The notes: generated by a model from the sequence alone, not told the origin. Shown: positions 16,642 to 25,495, numbered from the stretch's first letter. The stretch is 64,000 nucleotides of DNA from Oleiharenicola lentus (GCF_004118375.1 NZ_SDHX01000002.1:1291001-1355000); one strand, 5' to 3'. Translations and numbers: made by a program.

Positions 16642-16734
16642 TTTATCACTTCTCCTGCCTAGCGGGAGATTTGGGGTAACTAAGAAAGCAATGGCCGGTC
16701 GTATAGGGGTATACGACCGGCCTTTTCTTTGCCC
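16642..16734 (+). ncRNA. Candidate structured small RNA, copy 2 of a tandem pair
   Basis: The second 93-nt copy, 88 of 93 positions identical to copy 1. The first hairpin is CTCCTGC-CTA-GCGGGAG with one wobble. The terminator hairpin (arms 16693-16705 and 16710-16722) is a perfect 13-bp stem with loop GGGG and tail TTTTCTTT. It ends 70 bases before the GTG start of the DAHP synthase gene. The 82-base spacer between the copies is not repeated. No promoter is evident between this terminator and aroG, so aroG transcription may have to read through it. Confidence 0.75.
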
Positions 16735-16803
16735 AGGGCCAGAATGCGTCACGGGCAAGCCGAGGCTTGCTCCGCCCGGGGCGCTTCGCAGGGTTGGCCC
16801 CCT

Positions 16804-17859
16804 GTGCAGAAAACATCGGACATCAATGTCGTCGAGACGCGGGCCCTTCCCTCCCCGGCCGCCCTCCTGAAGGAAATCCCCAAAACCGAGGCCCAGGCCG
16901 AGTTCATCGCCAAGGCCCGTGCCGAAATCCACCGGCTCATTTTCACCGACGACAAGCGCTTCCTCCTGATCATTGGCCCCTGCTCGATTCACGATGTCGA
17001 CGCCGGCCGCGACTACGCCCGCCGGCTCGCCGCCCTCGCCCGCGAAGTATCCGACCGCATCATGATCGTCATGCGGGTGTATTTCGAAAAACCCCGCACC
17101 ACCGTCGGCTGGAAGGGCCTGGTGATGGACCCGCACCTCGACGGCTCGCACGACATCGCCGCCGGCCTGCGGCTTGGGCGCACCTTTCTCCGCGACGTGC
17201 TCGACCTCGGTCTGCCGACCGCCACCGAGTTTCTCGACCCGATCACCCCGCAATACGTGGCCGACCTCGTGTGCTGGGGCGCCATCGGTGCCCGCACGAC
17301 CGAGTCGCAGACCCACCGCCAGATGGCCTCCGGCCTCTCGATGCCACTCGGCTTCAAGAACGGCACCGACGGCTCGATCCAGACCGCCATCAACGCCATC
17401 AAGGCCGCCGGCCAGCCCCAGACCTTCCTCGGCATCAACCTCGACGGTGCCTCCTCGGCCATCGTCACCCGCGGCAATCCCAACTGCCACGTCGTGCTCC
17501 GCGGCGGCAGCGCGGGCCCCAACTACGCGCCCGACCACATCGCCCGCACCGAAGCCATCCTCGAGAAGGCCGGCCTGCCCAAGTCCATCCTCGTGGACTG
17601 CTCGCACGACAACTCCGCGAAGAAACCCGAGCTCCAGCCCGACGTCATGCGCGCGCTGCTCGCCCAGATCACCGCCGGCAACCGCTCCATCATGGGCGCC
17701 ATGGTCGAGAGCAACCTCGGCGCCGGCAACCAGACCTTCCCTCAGCCCAAGGAAAACCTGAAATATGGCGTGAGCATCACCGACGGCTGCATCGACTGGG
17801 CCGCAACCGAGGCCATGGTGCGCGAGATCTACGCCACGCAGGCCCCGCTCTTCCGATAA
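16804..17859 (+). CDS. aroG: 3-deoxy-7-phosphoheptulonate synthase, class I
   Basis: A 351-residue DAHP synthase. It condenses phosphoenolpyruvate with erythrose 4-phosphate as the first step of the shikimate pathway. Signatures are LLIIGPCSIHD, MRVYFEKPRTTVGWKGL, EFLDPITPQY, WGAIGARTTESQTHRQMASGLSMPLGFKNGTDG, HVVLRGG and DCSHDNSAKKP, all as in the E. coli AroF/G/H type. GTG 16804 (MQKTSDINVVE) was chosen because it aligns with the E. coli AroG N-terminus; an in-frame ATG at 16744 would add 20 unlikely residues. The leader carries two tandem terminator-bearing RNA elements, which suggests regulation by attenuation. Confidence 0.95.
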   Translation: MQKTSDINVVETRALPSPAALLKEIPKTEAQAEFIAKARAEIHRLIFTDDKRFLLIIGPCSIHDVDAGRDYARRLAALAREVSDRIMIVMRVYFEKPRTTVGWKGLVMDPHLDGSHDIAAGLRLGRTFLRDVLDLGLPTATEFLDPITPQYVADLVCWGAIGARTTESQTHRQMASGLSMPLGFKNGTDGSIQTAINAIKAAGQPQTFLGINLDGASSAIVTRGNPNCHVVLRGGSAGPNYAPDHIARTEAILEKAGLPKSILVDCSHDNSAKKPELQPDVMRALLAQITAGNRSIMGAMVESNLGAGNQTFPQPKENLKYGVSITDGCIDWAATEAMVREIYATQAPLFR

Positions 17860-17964
17860 GGCGACCCACTGTCGCGCAGCACCCGCGCTAAATCCGCCCA
17901 CGCTTCCGCAATTCGTGCGTTCCCCGCCGCCGCCTTTTCTGCTTAACTCCGCCCCACTAATCCC

Positions 17965-18948
17965 ATGAAAGCCCCCATCCGTGTTGCAGTCACCGGCGCC
18001 GCCGGCCAGATCGGTTACGCTCTCCTCTTCCGCATCGCCTCCGGCGCGATGTTCGGACCCGACCAGCCGGTCATCCTCCAGCTCATCGAGGCCCCCGTCG
18101 AGAAAGCCCTCCAAGCCCTCCAGGGTGTCGCCATGGAGCTCGATGACTGCGCCTTCCCGCTGCTCAAGGGCATCGTGCAGACCTCCGACCCCGCCATCGG
18201 CTTCAAGGACGCCAACTGGTGCCTGCTCGTCGGCGCCAAGCCCCGCGGCCCCGGCATGGAGCGCGCTGACCTCCTCAAGGACAACGGCAAGATTTTCATC
18301 GCGCAGGGCCAGATCATCGACGCTGTCGCGGCGGCCGATGCCCGGATCGCCGTCGTCGGCAACCCGGCGAACACGAACTGCATGATCGCCGCCTCGCAGG
18401 CCAAGCGCCTCCCGCCCGAGCGCTTCACCGCCATGGTGCGCCTCGACCAGAACCGCGCCCAAACCCAGCTCGCCAAGAAGGCCGGCGTGGATCTGACCGC
18501 GGTGAAGGACATCTTCATCTACGGCAACCACAGCCCGACCATGTTCCCGGCCTTCGCGCACGCGACGATCAACGGCCAGCCCGCCGCCAAGGTCATCAAC
18601 GACGACGCCTGGCTGCAGGGCCCGTTCTGCGAGACCGTCGGCAAGCGCGGCGCCGCCATCATCGCCGCCCGCGGCGCCTCCTCGGCCGCTTCCGCCGCCA
18701 ACGCCCTCGTGGACCACGTCCGCTCGCTCGTGACGCCCGGTGCCATCCACTCGATCGCGGTGAAGTCCAACGGCCTCTACGGCTTCGACGCCAACGTCTG
18801 GGCCGGTCTCCCCGTCCGCACGACGACCCCCGGCAGCTACGAGGTCATCACCGGCTACGCCATGGACGACTTCGCCAAGTCCAAGATCGCCGCCACCAAC
18901 AAGGAACTCGTGGACGAGCGCTCCTTCGTGGCCGACATGATCAAGTGA
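17965..18948 (+). CDS. mdh: Malate dehydrogenase
   Basis: A 327-residue NAD-dependent malate dehydrogenase of the LDH/MDH type 2 group (cytosolic-like). The Rossmann motif [19 protein letters not shown] is at the N-terminus. Others are [30 protein letters not shown], the substrate and catalytic segment [14 protein letters not shown] and the catalytic His in [13 protein letters not shown]. Oxidises malate to oxaloacetate in the TCA cycle. It has its own terminator at 19004-19030. Confidence 0.96.
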   Translation: MKAPIRVAVTGAAGQIGYALLFRIASGAMFGPDQPVILQLIEAPVEKALQALQGVAMELDDCAFPLLKGIVQTSDPAIGFKDANWCLLVGAKPRGPGMERADLLKDNGKIFIAQGQIIDAVAAADARIAVVGNPANTNCMIAASQAKRLPPERFTAMVRLDQNRAQTQLAKKAGVDLTAVKDIFIYGNHSPTMFPAFAHATINGQPAAKVINDDAWLQGPFCETVGKRGAAIIAARGASSAASAANALVDHVRSLVTPGAIHSIAVKSNGLYGFDANVWAGLPVRTTTPGSYEVITGYAMDDFAKSKIAATNKELVDERSFVADMIK

Positions 18949-19003
18949 CGCGAAGCGTCATCCTGATCCCGCCCGCGCGGGAGAAGGATCTGGTTCTCAC
19001 CCC

Positions 19004-19030
19004 AAGGCGGCCCACCCGGGCCGCCTTTTT
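19004..19030 (+). terminator. Rho-independent terminator after mdh
   Basis: A 10-bp stem AAGGCGGCCC/GGGCCGCCTT (19004-19013 with 19018-19027) runs directly into a T run, 56 bases after the mdh stop. Confidence 0.85.
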
Positions 19031-19036
19031 CTTGTT

Positions 19037-19088
19037 GGGGCGTGGCTTGACCACGCCCTGCGCGGGCGGACTCAAGGTCCGCCCCTAC
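19037..19088. repeat. Two-hairpin extragenic repeat (CTTG/CAAG loop type)
   Basis: GGGCGTGG-CTTGA-CCACGCCC is followed by GGCGGACT-CAAG-GTCCGCC and CCCTAC. It is a member of the family also seen at 28242, 30360, 39891, 42993 and 52971, in which the loops are constant and the stems differ. Confidence 0.7.
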
Positions 19089-19093
19089 AAAAT

Positions 19094-19798
19094 TCACAGC
19101 AACCCCGCCAGCACCCGGTCCTTCGTCAGCGCAAACGCCGAGCGCACCGCGAGGAACGCCGCGATCATTTCCCGCGGCGAACCGGCGCGCGGAAACCGCA
19201 TCTCCAGCGTCGCGCCGTCGCACACGACTTCCGCCGCCACACCTTCCACCGTCAGCACGCAGTGCCGGCAATCCGAGGGATAACTCACCTTCAGCGGGTC
19301 GTCCGCCGGCCGCGCCTCGATCGCATCGATCACCGCCTCGACCTTCACGCCCTTCGCGAGCGTGAAGACGATCGTCGAAAAGGTTCCCGCGAACAGCCGG
19401 TCGAACTCCTCCCGGTGGACGAGTTCACCGTCGCGCAGGCTGTGCAGCGTGCGGGTGATGCGGAACGCCGCCGGGTCGTCTCGCTCCAGCGCATAGGCGA
19501 TCTCCAGCGTGAAATCCTTCGCCGTGAGCACCGCCACCGGACTCGTCACGTCGAGGCTCAGGTCCGCGCGTTTGTAGCCGAGCGCGGCCTTGGCGCGCTG
19601 AAAATAGTCTTCGCCCTCCTCGGTGAGCTCAGCGGCGCAAAGTTTGCCGAGAAACGCCGTGGTCACGGCGTTCACCGCATCCGGCACCGTGTGGTGCGGC
19701 TTGCGAAAGCCCGCGAGATTTTTCACCGCGCCCGCGCCGTGGCCGAGCAGGCTGACGGCGGCGACATAGGTTGGAGGTGGCTCCGGCGCTTTGGGCAT
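19094..19798 (-). CDS. Conserved hypothetical protein
   Basis: A 234-residue soluble protein without signal peptide or membrane span, starting MPKAPEPPPTYVAAVSLLGH. It shows alternating beta/alpha segments (LSLDVTSPVAVLTAKDFTLEIAYALE; GTFSTIVFTLAKGVKVEAVIDAIEA) and a conserved-looking SYPSDCRHCVLTVEG with two Cys. I do not recognise the family. It converges with mdh, and a UUCG-capped terminator of the upstream small membrane gene lies just behind it. Confidence 0.65.
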   Translation of the reverse strand: MPKAPEPPPTYVAAVSLLGHGAGAVKNLAGFRKPHHTVPDAVNAVTTAFLGKLCAAELTEEGEDYFQRAKAALGYKRADLSLDVTSPVAVLTAKDFTLEIAYALERDDPAAFRITRTLHSLRDGELVHREEFDRLFAGTFSTIVFTLAKGVKVEAVIDAIEARPADDPLKVSYPSDCRHCVLTVEGVAAEVVCDGATLEMRFPRAGSPREMIAAFLAVRSAFALTKDRVLAGLL

Positions 19799-19838
19799 GG
19801 CCCGCGAGTGAGGCAGGCCTGCCAGATGTCCGCCAACG

Positions 19839-19868
19839 AAAAACGGCGGCCCCGAAGGACCGCCGTTT
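19839..19868 (-). terminator. UUCG-capped terminator after the small membrane gene
   Basis: On the reverse strand a stem AAACGGCGGTCC / GGGCCGCCGTTT (one G-T pair) closes on a TTCG tetraloop and continues into five T. It lies between the genes at 19883-20146 and 19094-19798. Confidence 0.85.
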
Positions 19869-19882
19869 CATTCCCGCGCACC

Positions 19883-20146
19883 TCAGGCCGTGACGACGTT
19901 CGGCTCCTTGGTGCGGAAAAGTTTCACGAGACCGATGACACAGAGCACCGGGATCCAGATCGGCGCGAGCGCCACCACGAGCGCGAGGGCGACGGCGACG
20001 AAGGCCGCGACGAGCGAGAGACCGATGGATCCGAGCACCGCGGCGGCGATGAGGCCCACGATGGCGCCGAGGAAGAGCACCGGGCTGAGCTTGATGGCGA
20101 TCACCAGCAGGGCCGCCACGAGGAGGATTTTGAGGAAAGTTTTCAT
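19883..20146 (-). CDS. Small membrane protein, unknown function
   Basis: An 87-residue protein that is almost entirely hydrophobic: MKTFLKILLVAALLVIAIK, then two to three further Ala/Val/Leu-rich helices, and a charged C-terminal tail (VKLFRTKEPNVV). The ATG at 20146 was chosen over a longer frame because it starts the first helix. A strong terminator follows. No family is recognised. Confidence 0.65.
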   Translation of the reverse strand: MKTFLKILLVAALLVIAIKLSPVLFLGAIVGLIAAAVLGSIGLSLVAAFVAVALALVVALAPIWIPVLCVIGLVKLFRTKEPNVVTA

Positions 20147-20195
20147 AGGTAGTCCAAGAACACGGACCACCCGGAAAAAGTTGCAGCCCGGCCGC

Positions 20196-21326
20196 TCAGG
20201 CCGCGTCACGCAGCGAAAGCAGATCCTGCTTGAGGCCGACGACGACACCCTCCACCGCCGAGGAAATGCCCGCGATGTCGGGGTTTGCGCCGGTTTCCTC
20301 GGCGATCACCGCCCACACCGGTTGTGCCTCCAGGTCGCCGTCGGATTCCTCCAGACGCGTGCCGCTGAAACCGAGTCCGTAGAACTTCGCGAGGTAGTTG
20401 GCCACGCTCACCACCGCCACCGTCAGGCGGTGACCCTCCGCCCGCGCCGGTTCGGCGTGATCCGCGATGGCGGCGATAACCTCGCCGGGCAGGCCGCTCT
20501 GTTGTGCGAAAATCACCCCGGCCTCGCTGTGCCCGACACCGAAGCACACGGCCTCCAGCGCATCGAGCCGGCCCTCGCTGCTCCAAGCCTTGTCCATGAT
20601 CGCACGGTAGGCCTCGGGTGCGACGGTCGAGAGCACGATCTTGCCCACGTCATGCAGCAGGGCCGCGAGGTAAAGCTGCTGGCCGGCTTCGCGCCCGAGC
20701 TGCTTTTCAATTTCCTCCGCGATGGCTGCCGTGGCCAGGGCGTGCATCCACAGGTGGCGCCAGTCCACGCCGCCTTTCGTGTTATGCGCGTCGCGCATCA
20801 TGAAGAGCGCATGCGAAAGCGTGTTCACCCGCTGCAGACCGAGCATCTGCACCGCGGTCGCGACATCCTCGATCCGCTGCTCCGAGGCGACGAACGCGGA
20901 ATTGGCCATGCGCAGCACGCGCACACACAACGCCGGATCCTTCTCGACCGCAGCCACCACTTCCTCGATCGCCCCATCGCTGCGCGCCGCCGCCCGCAGG
21001 AAGCCCTGCGCCAGCGCCTGCAACGAGGGGATCTGCTGCAGCGTCGCGAGCTTCGCCAGCGTGCTGGCCCGCAGCGCGGGTTGTGCCACAGGAATAAACG
21101 GCGCCCGTGTCACGCCGACCGGTGATCGCGACCACGACGGCACCATGGCGGGCGGCGCCATGGCGGGCGGCGCCACCGGTTCGGCTTCAACCGCCCGTGC
21201 GACCGACGGTGCATCCTCGGTTTTAGCCAACGGTTCCACCCGGGCAGGTGTCGGTGCCGCCGGCTTGGGCCGGAGGAAGAACCGCACCCACCAGCCGCGA
21301 AAAAAGGCTGACAGGGCCGCTGACAT
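20196..21326 (-). CDS. HDOD-domain signalling protein
   Basis: A 376-residue protein. The N-terminal 100 residues are low-complexity (Pro/Ala-rich) after a short aromatic/basic start (MSAALSAFFRGWWVRFFLRP). An HDOD domain follows from about residue 110 with LQQIPSLQALAQGFLRAA, KDPALCVRVLRMANSAF, VQMLGLQRVNTL and LAALLHDVGKIVL, which keeps the HD pair. HDOD proteins act in bacterial signalling and stress or motility control, with uncertain catalysis. The longer frame would overlap the divergent NUDIX gene, so ATG 21326 was used. The gap to that gene is 61 bases. Confidence 0.85.
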   Translation of the reverse strand: MSAALSAFFRGWWVRFFLRPKPAAPTPARVEPLAKTEDAPSVARAVEAEPVAPPAMAPPAMVPSWSRSPVGVTRAPFIPVAQPALRASTLAKLATLQQIPSLQALAQGFLRAAARSDGAIEEVVAAVEKDPALCVRVLRMANSAFVASEQRIEDVATAVQMLGLQRVNTLSHALFMMRDAHNTKGGVDWRHLWMHALATAAIAEEIEKQLGREAGQQLYLAALLHDVGKIVLSTVAPEAYRAIMDKAWSSEGRLDALEAVCFGVGHSEAGVIFAQQSGLPGEVIAAIADHAEPARAEGHRLTVAVVSVANYLAKFYGLGFSGTRLEESDGDLEAQPVWAVIAEETGANPDIAGISSAVEGVVVGLKQDLLSLRDAA

Positions 21327-21387
21327 GAGGATTGGGAGTGACACCTCTATCGGCTCGCTGACATCCCCTCTTGAGCCACCGGCACGC

Positions 21388-21798
21388 ATGAGCGCCCCCC
21401 CCGAATCGAAACCGCCCGTCCCCGTCGTTTGTGCCGTCATCGAGCGGGAAGGCCATGTGCTTGTGGCCCAACGGCCCCCGCACAAGCTCCTGCCTCTGAA
21501 ATGGGAGTTTCCCGGCGGCAAGGTCGAGCCCGGCGAAAATCCCGCCGACGCCATCATCCGCGAGATTCGCGAGGAACTCGGCTGCGAAATCCGCGTCACC
21601 CGCGCGCTTCCGCCCTTCATCCACGACTACAAAACCGTGGTCATCGAGATGATACCTTTCGTTTGCGTGTTGGCACCCGGCACCTCTGAGCCGCACCCGC
21701 ACGAGCACGTCGCGATCGCTTGGGTGCAGCCCGCAGCGCTGCGCGGTTACGACCTCGCTGCGGCCGACTGGCCGGTCGTGGACGCGTTGCTCCACTGA
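21388..21798 (+). CDS. MutT-like NUDIX hydrolase
   Basis: A 136-residue NUDIX enzyme. The Nudix box is complete at residues 44-66: G-x5-E-x7-REIREELG (GGKVEPGE, then REIREELGCEI). The N-terminal VVCAVIEREGHVLVAQRPPHK and LPLKWEFPGGK match the MutT/CTP-pyrophosphohydrolase group, so it likely cleanses oxidised nucleotides such as 8-oxo-dGTP. It is divergent from the HDOD gene. Confidence 0.9.
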   Translation: MSAPPESKPPVPVVCAVIEREGHVLVAQRPPHKLLPLKWEFPGGKVEPGENPADAIIREIREELGCEIRVTRALPPFIHDYKTVVIEMIPFVCVLAPGTSEPHPHEHVAIAWVQPAALRGYDLAAADWPVVDALLH

Positions 21799-21826
21799 TA
21801 GCATAAAGGTCCTGATGGGCGGGCAC

Positions 21827-21854
21827 TTGTCCTTTCCAGGCTTCTGGTTATATC
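21827..21854 (+). promoter_or_regulatory. Candidate sigma-70 promoter before the DUF2911 gene
   Basis: TTGTCC (21827-21832) and TATATC (21849-21854) are separated by 16 bases in a locally AT-rich stretch, 21 bases before the ATG at 21876. Confidence 0.45.
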
Positions 21855-21875
21855 CTACCCACCCTTCCCCTTCCC

Positions 21876-22754
21876 ATGACTACCCATCTGTTCCGCCGCG
21901 GCCTGGCCGCGTTTGCCGTGTGTGCCCTGGCCTCGGGTCTTTTCGCCCAGGCCCCCAAGATCAACTTCCCCGACGCTAGTCCGAGCGTCGCCATCACGCA
22001 GCGCGTCGGCCTCACCGACATCCAGATCAACTACAACCGCCCCGGCGCGAAGGGCCGCAAGGTTTACGGCGGCCTCGTGGCCTACGATCACATCTGGCGC
22101 ACCGGCGCCAACACCGCCACGAAGGTCTCCTTCAGCACGCCCGTGAAGCTCAACGGCACCACCATCCCGGCCGGCACCTACGAACTCTTCACCATTCCCG
22201 GCGCCACCCAATGGACCGTGATCATCCACAAGAACATGTCCCAGTGGGGCGCCTACACCTACGACGAGAAAAACGACGTCGCCCGCTTTCAGGTCGTGCC
22301 CGTGGAGATGGATGATCACGTCGAGACCCTCGACATCAGCGTCAACGACATCCGCGACGAGTCGGCCACGCTGAACATTTCCTGGGAAAAGACGCGCGTC
22401 CCCATCGCCGTCACGCTCGACGTGAAGTCCACGCTCGTCCCCCAGATCGAGGCCGTCATGGCCGCGGGCGAGCAACTCCCCCCGAACGTCTACGCCCGCG
22501 CCGCCATGTATTACCTGGAGAACCACCTCGACCTCAAGAAGGCCGCGGCGTGGATGGACGCTGCCCTCGCCGCCCAGCCCGACGCCTTCTACCTCGTTTA
22601 CCGCAAGGCCCTTATCCTCGAAGCCATGGGCGACAAGGCCGGCGCCATCGCCACCGCGCAGAAATCCCTCGAAGCCGCCCAGAAGGCCCCCAGCCCCGCG
22701 CTGCGCGACGAATACGTCGGCCTCAACCAGGCTCTCATCGACCGTCTGCAGTGA
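21876..22754 (+). CDS. DUF2911 exported protein with C-terminal TPR
   Basis: A 292-residue exported protein. The signal peptide is about residues 1-25 (ends GLFAQ). A DUF2911 domain follows (SPSVAITQRVGLTDIQINYNRP, then KGRKVYGGLVAYDHIWRTGANTATK and IPAGTYELFTIPG). A C-terminal helical part (residues about 205-292) has a TPR-like pair (DLKKAAAWMDAALAAQPDAF; GDKAGAIATAQKSLEAAQ). The function of DUF2911 is unknown. Its stop overlaps the next ATG by one base, so it is coupled to the PIG-L gene. Confidence 0.88.
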   Translation: MTTHLFRRGLAAFAVCALASGLFAQAPKINFPDASPSVAITQRVGLTDIQINYNRPGAKGRKVYGGLVAYDHIWRTGANTATKVSFSTPVKLNGTTIPAGTYELFTIPGATQWTVIIHKNMSQWGAYTYDEKNDVARFQVVPVEMDDHVETLDISVNDIRDESATLNISWEKTRVPIAVTLDVKSTLVPQIEAVMAAGEQLPPNVYARAAMYYLENHLDLKKAAAWMDAALAAQPDAFYLVYRKALILEAMGDKAGAIATAQKSLEAAQKAPSPALRDEYVGLNQALIDRLQ

Positions 22755-25393
22755 TGACCGCCGGCGCCCCGACGCGCATCGCCGCGTGCATCCGTTGGAA
22801 CCGGGGCGCCCTCGCCCCGGTTCTCGCCTTCGCCAGTCTGCTCGCCTGCGGCCCGGGTCGGGCCGAGGAGGCCGGCCGAGTCCCGGCCATCGTCCAACAG
22901 CTGCGCACCTTTGCCAACACCGGCACCGTGCTGCACGTCGCCGCCCACCCCGACGACGAGAACACGCAGCTCATCACCGCCATGGCCCGCGGCCGCGGCT
23001 ACCGCACCGCCTACCTCTCGGTCACCCGCGGCGACGGCGGCCAGAACGAGCGCGGCCCCGACTTCGCCGAGAAACTCGGCGTCCTCCGCACGCAGGAACT
23101 CATCGCCGCCCGCAAGCTCGACGGCGGGCGCCAGTTCTTCACACGCGCCATCGACTACGGTTACTCCAAGTCGCCCGAGGAAGCCCTGCGCATCTGGGAC
23201 CACCAGGCCGTGCTCGGCGACGTCGTGCGCGTGATCCGCACTTTCCGCCCCGACGTCATCATCACGCGCTTCCCCATCCCGCCCGGCAGCGGTGGCCACG
23301 GCCAGCACACCGCCTCGGCCATGCTCGCAGTCGAGGCCTTCAAGCTCGCCGCCGACCCCGCCGGCTACCCCGAACAGCTCAAGGAAGGGCTCCAACCCTG
23401 GCAGGCCAAGCGCATCGGCTGGAACGGCTGGGGCAACAACCCGAGCCCGCTCAAGGGCCCGACCATCCAGTTCGACATCGGCGGCGCCGACCCCGTGACC
23501 GGCGTGCCCTTCGGCACGATCGCCAACCAGAGCCGCGGCATGCACAAGACGCAGATGCTCGGCGTCTTTTCCGAACGCGTCGGCAGCCCCGGCCAGAATT
23601 TCCAGAACTTCCAGCTCCTCGACGGCGAGCCCGCCACGACCGACATCATGGATGGCGTGGACACCACCTGGGCCCGCATCCCCGGCGGCGCCGCGCTCAT
23701 CCCGCTCATCGACGACGTCATCGCGAAGTTCAACCCCGCCGACCCCGCCGCCAGCGTGCCGGCGCTGCTCGCGATCCGCACGAAGCTGGATGGCCTGAAA
23801 TCACCCGATCCGCTGCTGCAGGAAAAGCGTGGCGACCTCGACCGCATCATCGCCTCCTGTCTCGGTCTCACGGTCGAAACCACCCTCCCGCAAGCCGAGG
23901 TCGTAGCCGGAGAAAAGCTCGCCTTGCGCCATGACGTCGCTGTGACCGGCTCCGTTCCAGTCAAGTGGGTCTCGGTGGACTATACTCGTTTGCCGCTGGA
24001 TTTCGCATCGGAAAAGTTGAAGATCTCCAAATCGCTGAAAGACCCCGATCAGGTCGAGTGGGTCACCGTCCGTCAATCGCACCTATTCGCCAAAATCGAG
24101 GTCAACGCCGTGATCCCTGCGGGGTCACCCATGGTCCGGGAGTCCAAGCAACCTCTCCCCGAATGGCTGCCAGTCAGCCAGCCCTACTGGCTGCGAGAGG
24201 AAGGCACGGCGGGTATGTTCCGGGTTGATCAGGTCCACCTGATCGGCACGCCTGAAAACCAAGCCGCCTTTCCCGTCGACTTTGTATTCGAGGTCGGTGG
24301 TGAACAGCTCGTCCTTTCCGACGAGCCCGTGCAGATCGTCGCCGGCGCCCCCGAGGCCCAGCAACGCCGCCGGCTCGCCGTCATCCCGCCGGTCTCGCTC
24401 GGCTTTGCTCATGACATCGAGCTCTTCGCCCCCGGCTCCACCAAGGAAGTGACCGTTGCAGTAACCGCCGCGCGCGCCGGTTCGCGCGGTTCTCTGCAAC
24501 TCGCCGCGCCCGCGGGCTGGACGATCACCCCGGCCAAGCGGTCCTTCGAACTCGCCACAGCCGGCGACAAGGTCGCGCTGACTTTCAGTGTCACCGCCCC
24601 GGCCAAGGCCGGTCGCGCGAGTCTCGCGGCCATGGCCGAAGTCGGTGGTGCCACCTACGGCACCGAGCGCCTCGTGCTCGATTACCCGCACCTGCCCGTG
24701 CAACTGCTCCAACGCCCGGCGCACACGCATCTCGTCGCCGTTGACACCCAGATCCGCGGCCAGCGCGTCGGCTACCTGCCGGGCGCGGGCGACAGCACCG
24801 TCGAAAGCCTCACGCAGCTCGGCTACGAGGTCGTCACGCTCACCGGCGCCGATCTCAACCCCGCCAAACTCGCCGGCCTCGACGCCGTGGTCCTCGGCGT
24901 GCGCGCTTCCAATGACCGCGCCGATCTGGCCGCCAACTTGCCGGGGCTCTTCGCGTGGGTCGAGGCGGGTGGCACCGTCATCGCCCAATACAACCGCCCC
25001 AACAACCTCAAGGCCACCACGCTCGGGCCCTACGAGCTCTCCATCGACGGCCCGGCTCCGCGCCTGCGCGTGACCGACGAGGACGCCCCTGTCACCTTCC
25101 TCGCCCCGGACCATCCGGTGCTCAACGTGCCCAACAGGATCACGTCCGCCGATTTTGCGGGCTGGGTGCAGGAACGCGGCGCTTACTTCCCGAGCAAGTG
25201 GGACGAGGCGCGCTACACCGCCATCCTCGCCATGAATGATCCCGGCGAGGCCCCGCTCCGCAGCAGCCTGCTCATCGCCCAGCACGGCAAGGGCTGGTTT
25301 GCTTACACCGGGCTCTCGTTCTTCCGCCAGCTGCCCGCCGGCCACCCTGGAGCCCACCGGCTCTTCGCCAACCTCGTGTCACTGGGGAAATGA
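22754..25393 (+). CDS. Large exported PIG-L (LmbE) deacetylase with GATase-like C-terminus
   Basis: An 879-residue exported protein. After the signal peptide (to about residue 37) comes a PIG-L/LmbE N-acetylglucosaminyl deacetylase domain with the zinc motif AAHPDDE (65-69) and a later His in GGHGQHTAS. The middle (about 400-660) is made of beta-sandwich-like segments (VTAARAGSRGSLQLAAPAG). The C-terminal part (about 680-879) looks like a class I glutamine-amidotransferase/ThuA fold (GYLPGAGDSTVESLTQLGY, LAGLDAVVLGVRA, WVEAGGTVIAQYN). The catalytic domain belongs to the same superfamily as BshB, encoded 5 kb downstream on the same strand. A role in cleaving an N-acetylated amino-sugar compound, perhaps linked to bacillithiol turnover, is inference. 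Confidence 0.9.
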   Translation: MTAGAPTRIAACIRWNRGALAPVLAFASLLACGPGRAEEAGRVPAIVQQLRTFANTGTVLHVAAHPDDENTQLITAMARGRGYRTAYLSVTRGDGGQNERGPDFAEKLGVLRTQELIAARKLDGGRQFFTRAIDYGYSKSPEEALRIWDHQAVLGDVVRVIRTFRPDVIITRFPIPPGSGGHGQHTASAMLAVEAFKLAADPAGYPEQLKEGLQPWQAKRIGWNGWGNNPSPLKGPTIQFDIGGADPVTGVPFGTIANQSRGMHKTQMLGVFSERVGSPGQNFQNFQLLDGEPATTDIMDGVDTTWARIPGGAALIPLIDDVIAKFNPADPAASVPALLAIRTKLDGLKSPDPLLQEKRGDLDRIIASCLGLTVETTLPQAEVVAGEKLALRHDVAVTGSVPVKWVSVDYTRLPLDFASEKLKISKSLKDPDQVEWVTVRQSHLFAKIEVNAVIPAGSPMVRESKQPLPEWLPVSQPYWLREEGTAGMFRVDQVHLIGTPENQAAFPVDFVFEVGGEQLVLSDEPVQIVAGAPEAQQRRRLAVIPPVSLGFAHDIELFAPGSTKEVTVAVTAARAGSRGSLQLAAPAGWTITPAKRSFELATAGDKVALTFSVTAPAKAGRASLAAMAEVGGATYGTERLVLDYPHLPVQLLQRPAHTHLVAVDTQIRGQRVGYLPGAGDSTVESLTQLGYEVVTLTGADLNPAKLAGLDAVVLGVRASNDRADLAANLPGLFAWVEAGGTVIAQYNRPNNLKATTLGPYELSIDGPAPRLRVTDEDAPVTFLAPDHPVLNVPNRITSADFAGWVQERGAYFPSKWDEARYTAILAMNDPGEAPLRSSLLIAQHGKGWFAYTGLSFFRQLPAGHPGAHRLFANLVSLGK

Positions 25394-25410
25394 AGCGTCC
25401 CAATCCCTTC

Positions 25411-25495
25411 AACCACTCATCCACACTCATGGAGACTAATCACCGGAACGTCCTGATGGATTTCATTAGTGGCCCATTAGTGTGATTTAGTGGTT
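25411..25495. repeat. Imperfect inverted repeat with ATTAGTG units
   Basis: The left arm (25411-25442) starts AACCACTCATCCACACTCAT. The right arm (25462-25495) reads CATTAGTGGCCCATTAGTGT and ends TTTAGTGGTT. The arms are imperfect reverse complements, and the right arm holds three ATTAGTG-like units. It sits in the gap before the small membrane gene and may be a dispersed extragenic element. Confidence 0.6.

Noticed and set aside
16467-16734. CRISPR or integron attC array
   Set aside because: Only two copies of 93 nt with an 82-base spacer, an intrinsic terminator in each, and no cas or integrase gene. The copies are structured RNAs rather than spacer arrays.
16744-17859. Longer aroG start at ATG 16744
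   Set aside because: It would add 20 residues not present in relatives. GTG 16804 aligns with the known DAHP synthase N-terminus.
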